Origin: Malaciobacter mytili LMG 24559
GTDB lineage: Bacteria; Campylobacterota; Campylobacteria; Campylobacterales; Arcobacteraceae
Direction: 5' to 3'
Length of the DNA: 64,000 nt
Assembly: GCF_003346775.1 (NCBI RefSeq)
Contig: NZ_CP031219.1
Coordinates: 1 to 64,000, forward strand
Both the position numbers and the translations under genes were made by a program. Positions 28,426 through 37,456 of the stretch are shown here, piece by piece (position 1 is the first letter of the stretch; each line of letters starts with the position of its first letter). The notes beneath the pieces are model-generated. The model was not told where the DNA came from and did not search any database. It saw only the letters and a program-made list of their open reading frames with translations.

Positions 28426-28871
28426 CATTTTTGTTTTATTAATTCTATAACACAAGTCTCTATCATACTATAGACTTTGTCAAAGCCCTCAAATCCGTCA
28501 AAAAAGTATGGGTCAGGGACATCTTCATTGTTATAACCAAAAAAACCAAGTTTTAAAGGATTGTTGCACCCTAATTTTTTTAGATTTGAAATATTGCTTT
28601 CATCAAGTCCTATAACTAAATCAAACTTTTTAAAGTCCTCTTTTTTTACTTGCCTTGCCACTTGTTTTGAAATATCAATATTATGTTGTTTACATACTTT
28701 TATAGAGTTTTCACAAGGGTTTTCTCCCACATGCCAGCTTCCTGTTCCTGCACTTTGTATTAAAATATCTAAGTTATTTTCTTTTATATACTTTTGAGCA
28801 ACTCCTTGAGCTATGGGAGAACGGCAAATATTCCCTAAACATACAAAAATTATTGATTTTGCTTTATTCAT
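28422..28871 (-). CDS. Low-molecular-weight protein-tyrosine phosphatase
   Basis: The 149-residue phosphatase has the active-site loop VCLGNICRSP (nucleophile C11, R17, the CX5R motif) at the N terminus and the general-acid Asp in VPDPYF near residue 115. The family size is matched. Substrates in this phylum are unclear; relatives act on tyrosine kinases of capsule systems or on arsenate. It overlaps the amidohydrolase gene upstream by 8 bases, so the phosphohexomutase, amidohydrolase and phosphatase genes form one operon. Confidence 0.94.
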   Translation of the reverse strand: MNKAKSIIFVCLGNICRSPIAQGVAQKYIKENNLDILIQSAGTGSWHVGENPCENSIKVCKQHNIDISKQVARQVKKEDFKKFDLVIGLDESNISNLKKLGCNNPLKLGFFGYNNEDVPDPYFFDGFEGFDKVYSMIETCVIELIKQKC

Positions 28872-29589
28872 TTTCTATTCCAACCTTTAGATATTTCCTC
28901 ATTTTTTTAATTTGTTGTTTTTCAAAATTTAAAGAGATAAATTCTTTTCTATCATCTTTTATAACCTCTCCAAAGGGAGTAATTATTGCACTACTTTTAC
29001 AACACTCTTTATAAGCACTATTTGAAGCTATCACATAACATTGGTTTGCAATTGCCAAAGCACGAGTTAAAGTCTCAAAATGCTCTTTTCTATTTTTCCC
29101 CCACATTGCAGGAATAAGTATAATATCTGCACCTTTTAATCTTTCCCAATATTGAGTAAATCTAAGTTCAAAGCAGATTAATGTAGCTATTTTTAAACCC
29201 TTTACACTAAAAATCTTAATTTTTTCATCACTATTTGGGGCTTTAAAATAGTTTGTTTCTTCCCCCAACTCAAAAAGCCTATATTTATCTTGAGTATGAA
29301 CTATTTTATTATTTGAAAATAGAAAAAATCTATTAAAAAAGTTATTATTTTCTTCTATTATTAGTGTTAATGCAATAGTTTTATCTTTACTAAGTTCTAA
29401 TAACTCTTTTTTTGCTTTTAAAGATATTTTTGAAGCTTTTTTCATATCTTTGTAAGAATAGCCACTAAGTGCCAATTCACTGGCAAGAATTAGACTATTT
29501 TTAGGGGCTTTATTAATAAGTTTTTTCAACTTTAGAAGATTTTGTTCAAAATCTTCTAAAATATTAGTTTGAAGTGTTATTAAGTTCAT
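28864..29589 (-). CDS. Carbon-nitrogen hydrolase (nitrilase superfamily)
   Basis: The 241-residue cytoplasmic amidase-like enzyme has the Glu-Lys-Cys triad in SELALSGYS, the Lys within DKYRLFELGEE and Cys in TLICFELRFTQYW, the usual nitrilase layout. Its start overlaps the end of the phosphohexomutase by 26 bases, so its RBS lies inside that gene. The substrate may be an omega-amide or deaminated glutathione as in related proteins; the sequence alone cannot decide. Confidence 0.9.
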   Translation of the reverse strand: MNLITLQTNILEDFEQNLLKLKKLINKAPKNSLILASELALSGYSYKDMKKASKISLKAKKELLELSKDKTIALTLIIEENNNFFNRFFLFSNNKIVHTQDKYRLFELGEETNYFKAPNSDEKIKIFSVKGLKIATLICFELRFTQYWERLKGADIILIPAMWGKNRKEHFETLTRALAIANQCYVIASNSAYKECCKSSAIITPFGEVIKDDRKEFISLNFEKQQIKKMRKYLKVGIENE

Positions 29590-30964
29590 CTTTTGCTAAT
29601 TGAATTAATTTATTTACTTCTTCTTCGTATTCTAAGGCGATTTTTTCATCTGTTGATTCAAATCTTGTTACTAATACAGGAGTTGTATTTGAAGCTCTAA
29701 CTAATCCCCATCCATGTCTAAAGTTTATTCTAACTCCATCCACATCAATAATATCAAGAATTTTTGGGAAACTAGCAGGAGGATTTTTTAATAGTTCTTT
29801 AATTTTATCAATAAGTAAAAATTTTTCTTCTTCTGTTGTTTTTACTTTTATCTCTTCTGTTGAGTATGTTTTTGGTAAAGCTTCAATTTCTTTATCAATA
29901 TTCATTCCATTTTTAATTAATTCTAAGATTCTAAAAGTTGCATAAATAGCATCATCAAAACCATAAAATTTATCATTAAAGAAAATATGCCCAGATACTT
30001 CTGCTGCCATATGAGCATTTACCTCTTTTAGTTTTACTTTTAAGTTACTATGCCCTGTTTTATACATAATAGCTTTTCCACCATTTTGATTTATTAAATC
30101 ATACATTACTTGTGTACATTTAACTTCACCAACAATAACTGGTTCTTTCATTGTCTTTGCAAATAAAAGAGCTAGAATATCACCTTTTACATTATGTTTT
30201 TTAGTTAAAAAAGCAATTCTATCTGCATCTCCATCATAAGCAAAACCATATTTTGCTTTACCTTTTAAAAGTTCTTTTAAATCTTTTAAGTTTTTTTCTT
30301 CACTTGGGTCTGGATGATGATTTGGGAAAGTTCCATCTGGATTACAATATAATCCCTCATATTTTAGTTCTAATTTATCTAAAATTTCACATAAAACTGT
30401 GTTTGCAACGCCATTTCCACAGTCAATAGCAAATGGTGTTTTCATGCCTTTTAATTCTTGAAATTCATTTACCATATATTCAATATATCTAGCTTTTGCA
30501 TTTATTAATTCATACTCTTTATTATCTTCAATAACCAGCTCTTGGTTTTTAATAATTTCATCTCCTAAAGTATAAATATCATCTGCAAAAAATGGTGCAT
30601 TATTTATTGAGATTTTAAAACCATTATATTCACTTGGATTATGACTTCCTGTAATCATTACTGAAGCATTTGGTCTAATTGAATGAAATTCTTGATAAGA
30701 AGCAAAGTAGTTTACTCCTGTTGCTACCATACCCATACCAAAAACTTTTACACCTGCTTTATTAAAACCACTTGTTAAATATTCAAAAAGTCTTGGAGAG
30801 TGTGTTCTTGCATCATATCCAATTACAACATAAGGAGTTTTTATTGTTCTTTTTTTTACTTCTAAACCTAGAAAATAACCTATTAATTTAACGCTTTTTT
30901 CATTTAATTCTTCATCAATGATACCTCTAATATCATATTCTCTAAAAATGGATTTTTTTATCAT
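29564..30964 (-). CDS. Phosphomannomutase/phosphoglucomutase
   Basis: Interconverts hexose 1- and 6-phosphates for polysaccharide and LPS precursors. The 466-residue protein has the phosphoserine loop MITGSHNPSEYNGFKI, the Mg-binding AYDGDADRIAF, the sugar-binding EVSGHIFF and the C-terminal phosphate-binding RASNTTPVLVTRFES. This matches the AlgC/ManB group of alpha-D-phosphohexomutases. It is first in an operon with the nitrilase-family and phosphatase genes. Confidence 0.93.
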   Translation of the reverse strand: MIKKSIFREYDIRGIIDEELNEKSVKLIGYFLGLEVKKRTIKTPYVVIGYDARTHSPRLFEYLTSGFNKAGVKVFGMGMVATGVNYFASYQEFHSIRPNASVMITGSHNPSEYNGFKISINNAPFFADDIYTLGDEIIKNQELVIEDNKEYELINAKARYIEYMVNEFQELKGMKTPFAIDCGNGVANTVLCEILDKLELKYEGLYCNPDGTFPNHHPDPSEEKNLKDLKELLKGKAKYGFAYDGDADRIAFLTKKHNVKGDILALLFAKTMKEPVIVGEVKCTQVMYDLINQNGGKAIMYKTGHSNLKVKLKEVNAHMAAEVSGHIFFNDKFYGFDDAIYATFRILELIKNGMNIDKEIEALPKTYSTEEIKVKTTEEEKFLLIDKIKELLKNPPASFPKILDIIDVDGVRINFRHGWGLVRASNTTPVLVTRFESTDEKIALEYEEEVNKLIQLAKDELNNTSN

Positions 30965-31061
30965 AAAGACCTCAAGATAAATTTTTGCATAATTATATCG
31001 TTTGAAGCTTTAATAGTAATAACTTTAATTTTGGTATAATTTCAATTTTAAGGAGAAAAAT

Positions 31062-31691
31062 ATGATTGAATTAAGTAATTTATATATGTTCATTGTAGCC
31101 TCACTTTTATTATGTATTGCTCCAGGTCCTGATAATATTTATGTTTTAACACAAGGTATGACCAAATCAAAAAAAGCTGCAATTATTACAACTTTAGGAC
31201 TTTGCACTGGATTGATTATTCACACAGGTGCGGCTGCTTTTGGTATTTCTATGATTTTTAAAACTTCACAACTAGCTTTTAATATTGTAAAATATATTGG
31301 AGCAGCATATCTTTTATATATTGCATATCAAGCTTTTAAATATAGAAATGAACCCCTTGATTTAACAGTAAAAGCTTCAAAAAAAGATTTAAAAGCCTTA
31401 TATATTAAAGGATTTTTTATGAATGTTTTAAATCCTAAGGTATCTATTTTCTTTTTAGCTTTTCTTCCTCAATTTGTAAGTGTTGAAAATGGTAATATCC
31501 CAATGCAAATGATACTACTTGGAGTTATTTTTATGATATTAACAATAATTGTTTTTTCAATAATTGGAATTGCAGGTAATTTACTAAGTAGTAAACTATT
31601 ACAAAAACCAAATATAATAAAATATATGAATATTATGACTTCTTTTGTTCTTGTAAGTCTTGGTCTAAAATTGGCTTTTTCTGAAAGATAG
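31062..31691 (+). CDS. LysE/RhtB-family exporter
   Basis: The 209-residue inner-membrane exporter with about six helices has the signature LLCIAPGPDNIYVLTQGMTKSKKAA near the N terminus and GFFMNVLNPKVSIFFLAFLPQF in the middle, typical of RhtB-like amino-acid efflux proteins. It is the same family as the protein at 7138-7767 but clearly diverged, with no regulator beside it. It precedes the cytochrome c peroxidase operon by about 50 bases. Confidence 0.92.
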   Translation: MIELSNLYMFIVASLLLCIAPGPDNIYVLTQGMTKSKKAAIITTLGLCTGLIIHTGAAAFGISMIFKTSQLAFNIVKYIGAAYLLYIAYQAFKYRNEPLDLTVKASKKDLKALYIKGFFMNVLNPKVSIFFLAFLPQFVSVENGNIPMQMILLGVIFMILTIIVFSIIGIAGNLLSSKLLQKPNIIKYMNIMTSFVLVSLGLKLAFSER

Positions 31692-31713
31692 TGACAATAT
31701 AGTGAGATTATTT

Positions 31714-31735
31714 TTTTATCATATTTATGATAAAA
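31714..31735 (+). promoter_or_regulatory. Inverted repeat before the cytochrome c peroxidase gene
   Basis: TTTTATCATA-TT-TATGATAAAA, a perfect 10-bp inverted repeat 7 bases before the start codon. It may be an operator (AT-rich, Fur/PerR-like spacing) or an RNA hairpin over the start region. A direct repeat ATAGTGA (31688 and 31699) lies upstream. Confidence 0.45.
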
Positions 31736-31742
31736 TGATATT

Positions 31743-32666
31743 ATGAAAGTAATCATTTTTTTATTATTATATTTTTTTAATTTAGTTGCAAAAGAATTGA
31801 TTTTACCTATAAATGAACAGATAAACTATAATATAGAAAAAGCTTTATTGGGTAAAAAACTCTTCTTTGATAAAAGACTAAGTAAAGATAATACAATCTC
31901 TTGTTCTTCTTGTCATGATATAGAAAAAGGCGGAGATGATAATAGGGATTTTTCTGTTGGAGTTGAAAATAAAAAAGGTAAGGTAAACTCTCCTACAGTT
32001 CTTAACTCTAGGTATAACTTTACTCAATTTTGGAATGGGCGAGCAAGAGATTTAAAAGAACAAGTTAGTGGTCCAATTCATAATCCTGTTGAGATGGGTT
32101 CAGATTTAGAGGAAATTGTAGAAAAATTAAAAAAAGATGAGTATTATGTTAAACAATTTAAAAATATTTATAAAGAGGGCTTAACTAAACAAAATATTGT
32201 AGATTCAATTGCTGAATTTGAAAGCTCACTAATTACTCCTAACTCTAAATTTGATAGATATTTAAAAGGTGACAAAACAGCTTTAAACAAAGATGAAAAA
32301 GAAGGGTATGAACTTTTTAAACAAAATGGTTGCATCTCTTGCCATAATGGAATAAATATTGGTGGAAACTTATTTCAAAAAATGGGTATTTTAAAAGAAT
32401 ATGCTTCAAAATCAGAAAATCTAGGTAGATATGAAGTTACTAAAGATGAAGAAGATAAAAATTATTTTAAAGTTCCTACACTTAGAAATATAAATCAAAC
32501 AGCACCCTATTTTCACGATGCCTCTGCTAAGACTTTAAAAGAGGCTGTTGAAATTATGATAGAGTATCAATTAGGAATGAAACCTTTAGAAAATGAAGTT
32601 GATAAAATTGTTAAATTTTTAAAAACATTGGATGGTCAAAAACCTAAAATAATGGAAATGAAATGA
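31743..32666 (+). CDS. Di-haem cytochrome c peroxidase
   Basis: Periplasmic enzyme reducing hydrogen peroxide with electrons from cytochrome c. The 307-residue protein has a short signal peptide (about 1-18), haem motif CSSCH at 54-58 and haem motif CISCH at 197-201. Axial and substrate-binding stretches FWNGRARDL and NQTAPYFHDAS are also present. The sensor kinase at 32663 starts inside its stop codon, so peroxide defence and the downstream signalling genes are one transcript. Confidence 0.95.
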   Translation: MKVIIFLLLYFFNLVAKELILPINEQINYNIEKALLGKKLFFDKRLSKDNTISCSSCHDIEKGGDDNRDFSVGVENKKGKVNSPTVLNSRYNFTQFWNGRARDLKEQVSGPIHNPVEMGSDLEEIVEKLKKDEYYVKQFKNIYKEGLTKQNIVDSIAEFESSLITPNSKFDRYLKGDKTALNKDEKEGYELFKQNGCISCHNGINIGGNLFQKMGILKEYASKSENLGRYEVTKDEEDKNYFKVPTLRNINQTAPYFHDASAKTLKEAVEIMIEYQLGMKPLENEVDKIVKFLKTLDGQKPKIMEMK

Positions 32667-34555
32667 AAAAACCTTTATTTATTGTTTTAACTTTTATTTT
32701 TTTGATTGTTTCTTTGGTTTATACAACAGATCAATCTAATAAAAAGATTGATGAATTTTTTAAATTTCAAAAAAATATCTCTTATTTAATTTCAACTAAT
32801 AAAAACTTTGATATTTTTATGTCTAGTAGTATTTCATATAATAATTTTGATGTTATTCAAAAAGATATTTTTAAAATCAAAGATATTTTAAAAAATATTC
32901 AATATGAAAACTATTTTGAAAAATTAAAGCTTGATGATTTAAAAGTAGAGTTTTCTTTAATAGAAAAGCTTTTAAAAGAAAAAATGAACTCTATTGAGAA
33001 ACTTAAATCTACAAGTGCTGTTTTAAATAACTCATACCGATATATTCAAAAGCTATACGAAGAGTTGGATAATAAACGATTTATTAAAATTTATACAAGA
33101 ATTATTGGTTTAGAATTTAATAGTGAAATAAATATTGATAAATTAAAACAAAGTTTAGCTGAACTTTCAAATTTAACACCTAAAGAAAAAATATTTGTAA
33201 GGCATGCTGAAAATATTTTAAACTATTATGAAAAGTTTCACCAACAAAAACAAAAAATAAGAAATTTAAGTTTAAATAATAAATTAGAAAGCTTTGAAAT
33301 AAAATATAATAACTATTCAGATGTATTTATTAAAGATATAAAAAGTGTTTTATGGATAATTATAATTTTATTATCTATAAGTATAGTTTTATTTTTATTT
33401 TATTATTCAAAAATAGCCTATCAAACTATACAATTAAATAGATTTAAACAAGCCGTAGAAAATAGTGATAATATTATTATGACAACAGATTTTGAACAAA
33501 AAATCAAATATGTAAATGAAAATTTTATTAAACATACTGGATATACATATAGTGATGTTATTGGTAAAAGAGCTTCTATTTTAAAATCTGGATTAAATAG
33601 TAAACATTTTTATGAAAAACTAAATAAGACAATTTATAGTGGACAAAGATGGTATGGAGAGTTTATAAATAGAAGAAAAGATGGTGAATTAAGTTATGAA
33701 AAAACAACTATCTCTCCTATTTTTAATGAAAAAGGGAAAATAATAGAGTTTTTAGCTATTAAGCTAGATGTGACTAAAGAGAAAAAAATAGAAAAAGATT
33801 TAAAAGAAAAAGAGCATATGTTAGCACAACAATCAAAGATGGTTGCAATGCATGAAATGCTTGATAGTATTGCTCACCAATGGAGACAACCCCTTTCTAC
33901 TATTTCAACAGCTGCTAGTGGAATGAAGCTAAATAAAGAGTATGATTCTTTAGATGATGATACTTTTAATGATTTAATAGATGTTATAGTAGATAATACT
34001 TTATATTTATCAAGAACTATTGATAGTTTTAAAACTTTTTTTAAAACAAACCATGAAAATACGTTATTTAATATAAAAAATACTATTAATAAAATAATAG
34101 ATTTAATTGGTTATAAATTTAATGAAAATAAAATAGAGTTTATACCAAATATACAAGAAGTAAATATGGAAGGCTTAGAACATGAGCTTATCCAGTCTTT
34201 AGTAAATGTTATAAATAATGCACAAGATGCTTTAGTTAAAAATGTAAAAGAAGGAAAAAGATTAATCTTTTTGGATGTTAGTAGTAAAGATAAAAATAGT
34301 ATTGTAATAAAAATAAAAGATAATGGTTTAGGAATAGATGAAAAAATTATAGAAAATATTTTTGAGCCATATTTTACTACAAAGCATAAAAGTCAAGGTA
34401 CAGGAATAGGACTTTATATGACTTATGAAATTATCTCTAAACACTTTTATGGAACAATTGATGTAAAAAACTGTGAATATACTTATGAACAAAACAAGTA
34501 TAAAGGTGCAGAATTTACAATTATAATCCCAAGTAAAAAAAATGATAGAAAATAA
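32663..34555 (+). CDS. PAS-domain sensor histidine kinase
   Basis: The 630-residue kinase has an N-terminal membrane helix (about 5-24), an extracytoplasmic helical sensing region, and a second helix near 227-248. A PAS domain follows (about 255-370, with MTTDFEQKIKYVNENFIKHTGY). The H-box IAHQWRQPLSTISTAASGMK is next, then a HATPase domain (NNAQDAL, IKDNGLGID, GTGIGLYMTYEI). The start ATG overlaps the peroxidase stop (ATGA). The kinase core is closely similar to the orphan kinase at 16283-18190. The response regulator gene begins 14 bases before its end. Confidence 0.93.
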   Translation: MKKPLFIVLTFIFLIVSLVYTTDQSNKKIDEFFKFQKNISYLISTNKNFDIFMSSSISYNNFDVIQKDIFKIKDILKNIQYENYFEKLKLDDLKVEFSLIEKLLKEKMNSIEKLKSTSAVLNNSYRYIQKLYEELDNKRFIKIYTRIIGLEFNSEINIDKLKQSLAELSNLTPKEKIFVRHAENILNYYEKFHQQKQKIRNLSLNNKLESFEIKYNNYSDVFIKDIKSVLWIIIILLSISIVLFLFYYSKIAYQTIQLNRFKQAVENSDNIIMTTDFEQKIKYVNENFIKHTGYTYSDVIGKRASILKSGLNSKHFYEKLNKTIYSGQRWYGEFINRRKDGELSYEKTTISPIFNEKGKIIEFLAIKLDVTKEKKIEKDLKEKEHMLAQQSKMVAMHEMLDSIAHQWRQPLSTISTAASGMKLNKEYDSLDDDTFNDLIDVIVDNTLYLSRTIDSFKTFFKTNHENTLFNIKNTINKIIDLIGYKFNENKIEFIPNIQEVNMEGLEHELIQSLVNVINNAQDALVKNVKEGKRLIFLDVSSKDKNSIVIKIKDNGLGIDEKIIENIFEPYFTTKHKSQGTGIGLYMTYEIISKHFYGTIDVKNCEYTYEQNKYKGAEFTIIIPSKKNDRK

Positions 34556-35216
34556 TAAATTAAAACTTTTGTATGTTGAAGATGATGAAATTACAAGGGA
34601 AAATGCAGTAGAGTTCTTAGAAGATTATTTTGAGTTCATCTATGAGGCAAAAGATGGTTTAGAAGCATTAGCTTTATATAAACAATACTCTCCTGATATT
34701 ATAATCACTGATATTCAAATGCCAAAAATAAATGGTCTAGAATTTGTAAAACAACTTAGACAAAATGATAAAAAAACACAAATAATAATTACAACAGCAT
34801 ATAGTACAAAAGAGTATTTATTAAAAGCTGTGGAATTACAGCTAATAAAGTATCTAATAAAGCCTATAAAGCAAGAAGAATTAGTTGAAGCAATAACTTT
34901 ATGTATAGACTCTTTTAAACATAATAGCTCAAATATAGTTGATATTTGTGAAAATATTAGCTTTGATATTTTTAATAAAACTTTACAAAAAAATAATGAA
35001 ATTGTAAAACTTAGAGCAAAAGAGATACTTCTTTTAGAACTTCTTATTAAAAATCAAAATAGATATGTAACTTATCAAGAAATAGAAAACTATGTTTGGG
35101 CAGAAGATATAATGAGCAAAGATGCCTTAAAGACTTTAGTAAAAAGATTAAAGTCTCATTTTTGCTGTAATTGTATCTCTAATCTTTCTGGTGTTGGTTA
35201 TAAATTAGATGTATGA
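34542..35216 (+). CDS. OmpR-type response regulator
   Basis: The 224-residue regulator has a receiver domain (about 1-120) with acidic pocket YVEDDE, phospho-acceptor Asp in IITDIQMPKING and the conserved Lys in YLIKPIK. A C-terminal winged-helix domain (about 135-224) contains LRAKEILLLELLIKNQNRYVTYQEIENYVW. It overlaps the kinase genes on both sides (14 and 8 bases), so all are produced together. The target genes are unknown. Confidence 0.93.
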   Translation: MIENNKLKLLYVEDDEITRENAVEFLEDYFEFIYEAKDGLEALALYKQYSPDIIITDIQMPKINGLEFVKQLRQNDKKTQIIITTAYSTKEYLLKAVELQLIKYLIKPIKQEELVEAITLCIDSFKHNSSNIVDICENISFDIFNKTLQKNNEIVKLRAKEILLLELLIKNQNRYVTYQEIENYVWAEDIMSKDALKTLVKRLKSHFCCNCISNLSGVGYKLDV

Positions 35217-36525
35217 TATAAATATAGTATTAGCTTATGGAGTAACTTTTGGAATACTTTTAATGAGTATTTTATATACGGCAATTAGATATATTTATAT
35301 TAAAGAGTTATTTTATTTGGCATATTGTTTAATGCAGATTTTTTCTTTAGGGTATATAATAACATATAGCCAACTTTTTTTTATACCTGTAATTTTTGAA
35401 GATATTTTTTTAGTTTTTGCAACTATTTTTGCAATAGTTTTTGCTTTTGTTTTTTTTAAAGTTGAGTTTATTCCTACTTTTAAAAATACTAAACAACTAC
35501 TATATTTTACTGCTTTTTTTATTTTTGCTCTGGCAACAGTATTTTATCACTATGTACTTTTTGAGTATTTGCCTTATAGTGTTATTTATTTCTTACTATT
35601 TATTTCTGTAATTTTTAATATAAATAAAGGATTAAAAGCCACTTTAATCTATGTTCTTGGTTGGTCTTTTGTTTGTTTATTTTTATATATAATGCAGATT
35701 AAAAGTTTATATATACAAAGTGGATATATTGATTTAGTTTTAATAGCTTTTGCAATTGAAGCAGTTTTATTTACTCTTAGTTTGGCAAATAAATATAAAG
35801 AATTAAAGCTTCAAAATCTTAATTATGAAAATATGCTTTTACATCAAAATAGGCTTGCAAAATCAGGTTCTATGATTGTAAATATTGCCCATCAATGGAG
35901 ACAGCCTTTAAATAGCCTATCTTATATCTTAATTAATTTAAAATCTAAGTATGAAAGTGATAATTTAACAAAAGAGTATTTTTATAAAAAATTTAATCAA
36001 GCAAATGAGCAATTACAATTTATGTCAAAAACAATTGATGATTTTAAAGACTTTTATACTCCTTCTAAAAAGAAAGAGGAATTTTATATTAAAGATTCAA
36101 TACAAAAAGCCTTTACTATTTTAAATGCAGATATAAAACAAAAAAGAGTAAATGTCTCTTTTGATTTTCATGCAAATGAGTTTTTAAAAGTTTATGGGAT
36201 TTCAAATGAATTATCTCAAGTTATTTTAACTTTAATAAAAAATAGTATAGACGCTGTAAAAAATGAAAATGAACCTTTTATAAGAGTTGATGTTAGTAGT
36301 GATAGTACTTGGATAAAAATTGAGATTGAAGATAATGGGTGTGGAGTTAAAGCTAAAGATATTCCAAATCTTTTTAAAGCTTACTATACAACTAAAAAAG
36401 AGGGTTTTGGAATAGGTTTATATTTAGTAAAAACTATTATTGAAGATAGTTTTATGGGAAAAGTTGAAGTGAAAGCTTTAAAAAAAGGTATAAAGTTTAT
36501 TATATTTTTGGAAAAAAGTTTTTAA
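35209..36525 (+). CDS. Sensor histidine kinase with multi-pass membrane domain
   Basis: The 438-residue protein has an N-terminal half of about seven hydrophobic segments (about 5-195), like a 7TM sensing module. The H-box NIAHQWRQPLNSLSYIL and a HATPase domain follow (IKNSIDAV, IEDNGCGVKAKD, GFGIGLYLVKTII). There is no PAS domain. It starts 8 bases inside the response regulator gene, giving an unusual order: kinase, regulator, kinase. It meets the Ada-like gene head-on. Confidence 0.92.
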   Translation: MYDINIVLAYGVTFGILLMSILYTAIRYIYIKELFYLAYCLMQIFSLGYIITYSQLFFIPVIFEDIFLVFATIFAIVFAFVFFKVEFIPTFKNTKQLLYFTAFFIFALATVFYHYVLFEYLPYSVIYFLLFISVIFNINKGLKATLIYVLGWSFVCLFLYIMQIKSLYIQSGYIDLVLIAFAIEAVLFTLSLANKYKELKLQNLNYENMLLHQNRLAKSGSMIVNIAHQWRQPLNSLSYILINLKSKYESDNLTKEYFYKKFNQANEQLQFMSKTIDDFKDFYTPSKKKEEFYIKDSIQKAFTILNADIKQKRVNVSFDFHANEFLKVYGISNELSQVILTLIKNSIDAVKNENEPFIRVDVSSDSTWIKIEIEDNGCGVKAKDIPNLFKAYYTTKKEGFGIGLYLVKTIIEDSFMGKVEVKALKKGIKFIIFLEKSF

Positions 36526-36530
36526 AACTT

Positions 36531-37382
36531 CTATTTTTCCTCTTTTTTCTTTAAAGCTTCGTAAGCAACTAAGATTTTTTTTCTTTCAACTCCCCATCTA
36601 TATCCAGTCATTGCCCCTGATTTTCCCAATACCCTATGACAAGGGATTAAGTATCCAATAGGATTTGAACCAATAGCATTTGCAACAGCCCTTACAGCTT
36701 TTGGATTATTTAGATATTTTGCCACATCTTGATAGGTTGTAATTGAGCCATCTGGGATATTTATCAAAGCTTTCCATACATTAATTTGAAAGTTTGTACC
36801 TTTTACATAAAGATTAAATTTTTTATCTTTTTTTATAAAAATACTATTTAACACTTCAGCGGCTTTTTCATCATCTTTTATAAGATTTGCATTTGCCCAA
36901 ATCTCTTTAAATCTTTTTTGTACAGCTTGTTTACTTTTATCATAAAAGCCTAAAAAACAAATACCTCTTTTTGTTGTGGCTATTAATGCATTCCCAAAAG
37001 GAGTATATCCATATCCATAAGTTATCTCTACATTTTGTCCTAGTTCTTTATACTCTTTAGGAGTTACTCCAATAATATTTACAAATAAATCATGTAAACG
37101 ACTTGGGCTTGAAAGTCCTAAATCAAGAGAGCTTTCTAATATAGAAGTGGATTCTTTTAAATGTTCTTTTGCATAGTTTAAAGTAATTGATTGTAAAAAT
37201 TGTATAGGAGTTACTCCCACATACTCTTTAAATACCCTAATAAAGTGATATTTACTCATACCAATATGTTGAGCAATTGTATCAATACTTGGTTGGTCTT
37301 TGAAGTTTTCATCAATATATTGTATAGCTTCTACAATTTTGTTATAGTTTTCATTTTGTAAATATAGTTTATTTTCACCCAT
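36531..37382 (-). CDS. AraC/methylated-DNA-protein-cysteine methyltransferase fusion (Ada-like)
   Basis: The 283-residue protein joins an AraC-type HTH (about 10-110, SIDTIAQHIGMSKYHFIRVFKEY) to an O6-methylguanine-DNA methyltransferase domain with acceptor Cys in GYLIPCHRVLGKSGAMTGYRWG. The Ada N-terminal methylphosphotriester zinc domain is missing. The protein probably repairs alkylated guanines, with any gene control depending on the AraC part alone. It lies after glyA on the same strand but beyond a strong terminator. Confidence 0.93.
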   Translation of the reverse strand: MGENKLYLQNENYNKIVEAIQYIDENFKDQPSIDTIAQHIGMSKYHFIRVFKEYVGVTPIQFLQSITLNYAKEHLKESTSILESSLDLGLSSPSRLHDLFVNIIGVTPKEYKELGQNVEITYGYGYTPFGNALIATTKRGICFLGFYDKSKQAVQKRFKEIWANANLIKDDEKAAEVLNSIFIKKDKKFNLYVKGTNFQINVWKALINIPDGSITTYQDVAKYLNNPKAVRAVANAIGSNPIGYLIPCHRVLGKSGAMTGYRWGVERKKILVAYEALKKKEEK

Positions 37383-37390
37383 TGTATATC

Positions 37391-37434
37391 TTAAAAAAAA
37401 GGTTTAAGCAGCAAAGTATACCACTTAAACCTTT
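37391..37434 (-). terminator. Terminator after glyA (minus strand)
   Basis: On the minus strand, AAAGGTTTAAG pairs with CTTAAACCTTT across a 15-base loop and is followed by a T-run, giving a Rho-independent terminator for glyA. Confidence 0.8.
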
Positions 37435-37456
37435 AATATATTTACAAGTAAATTAA

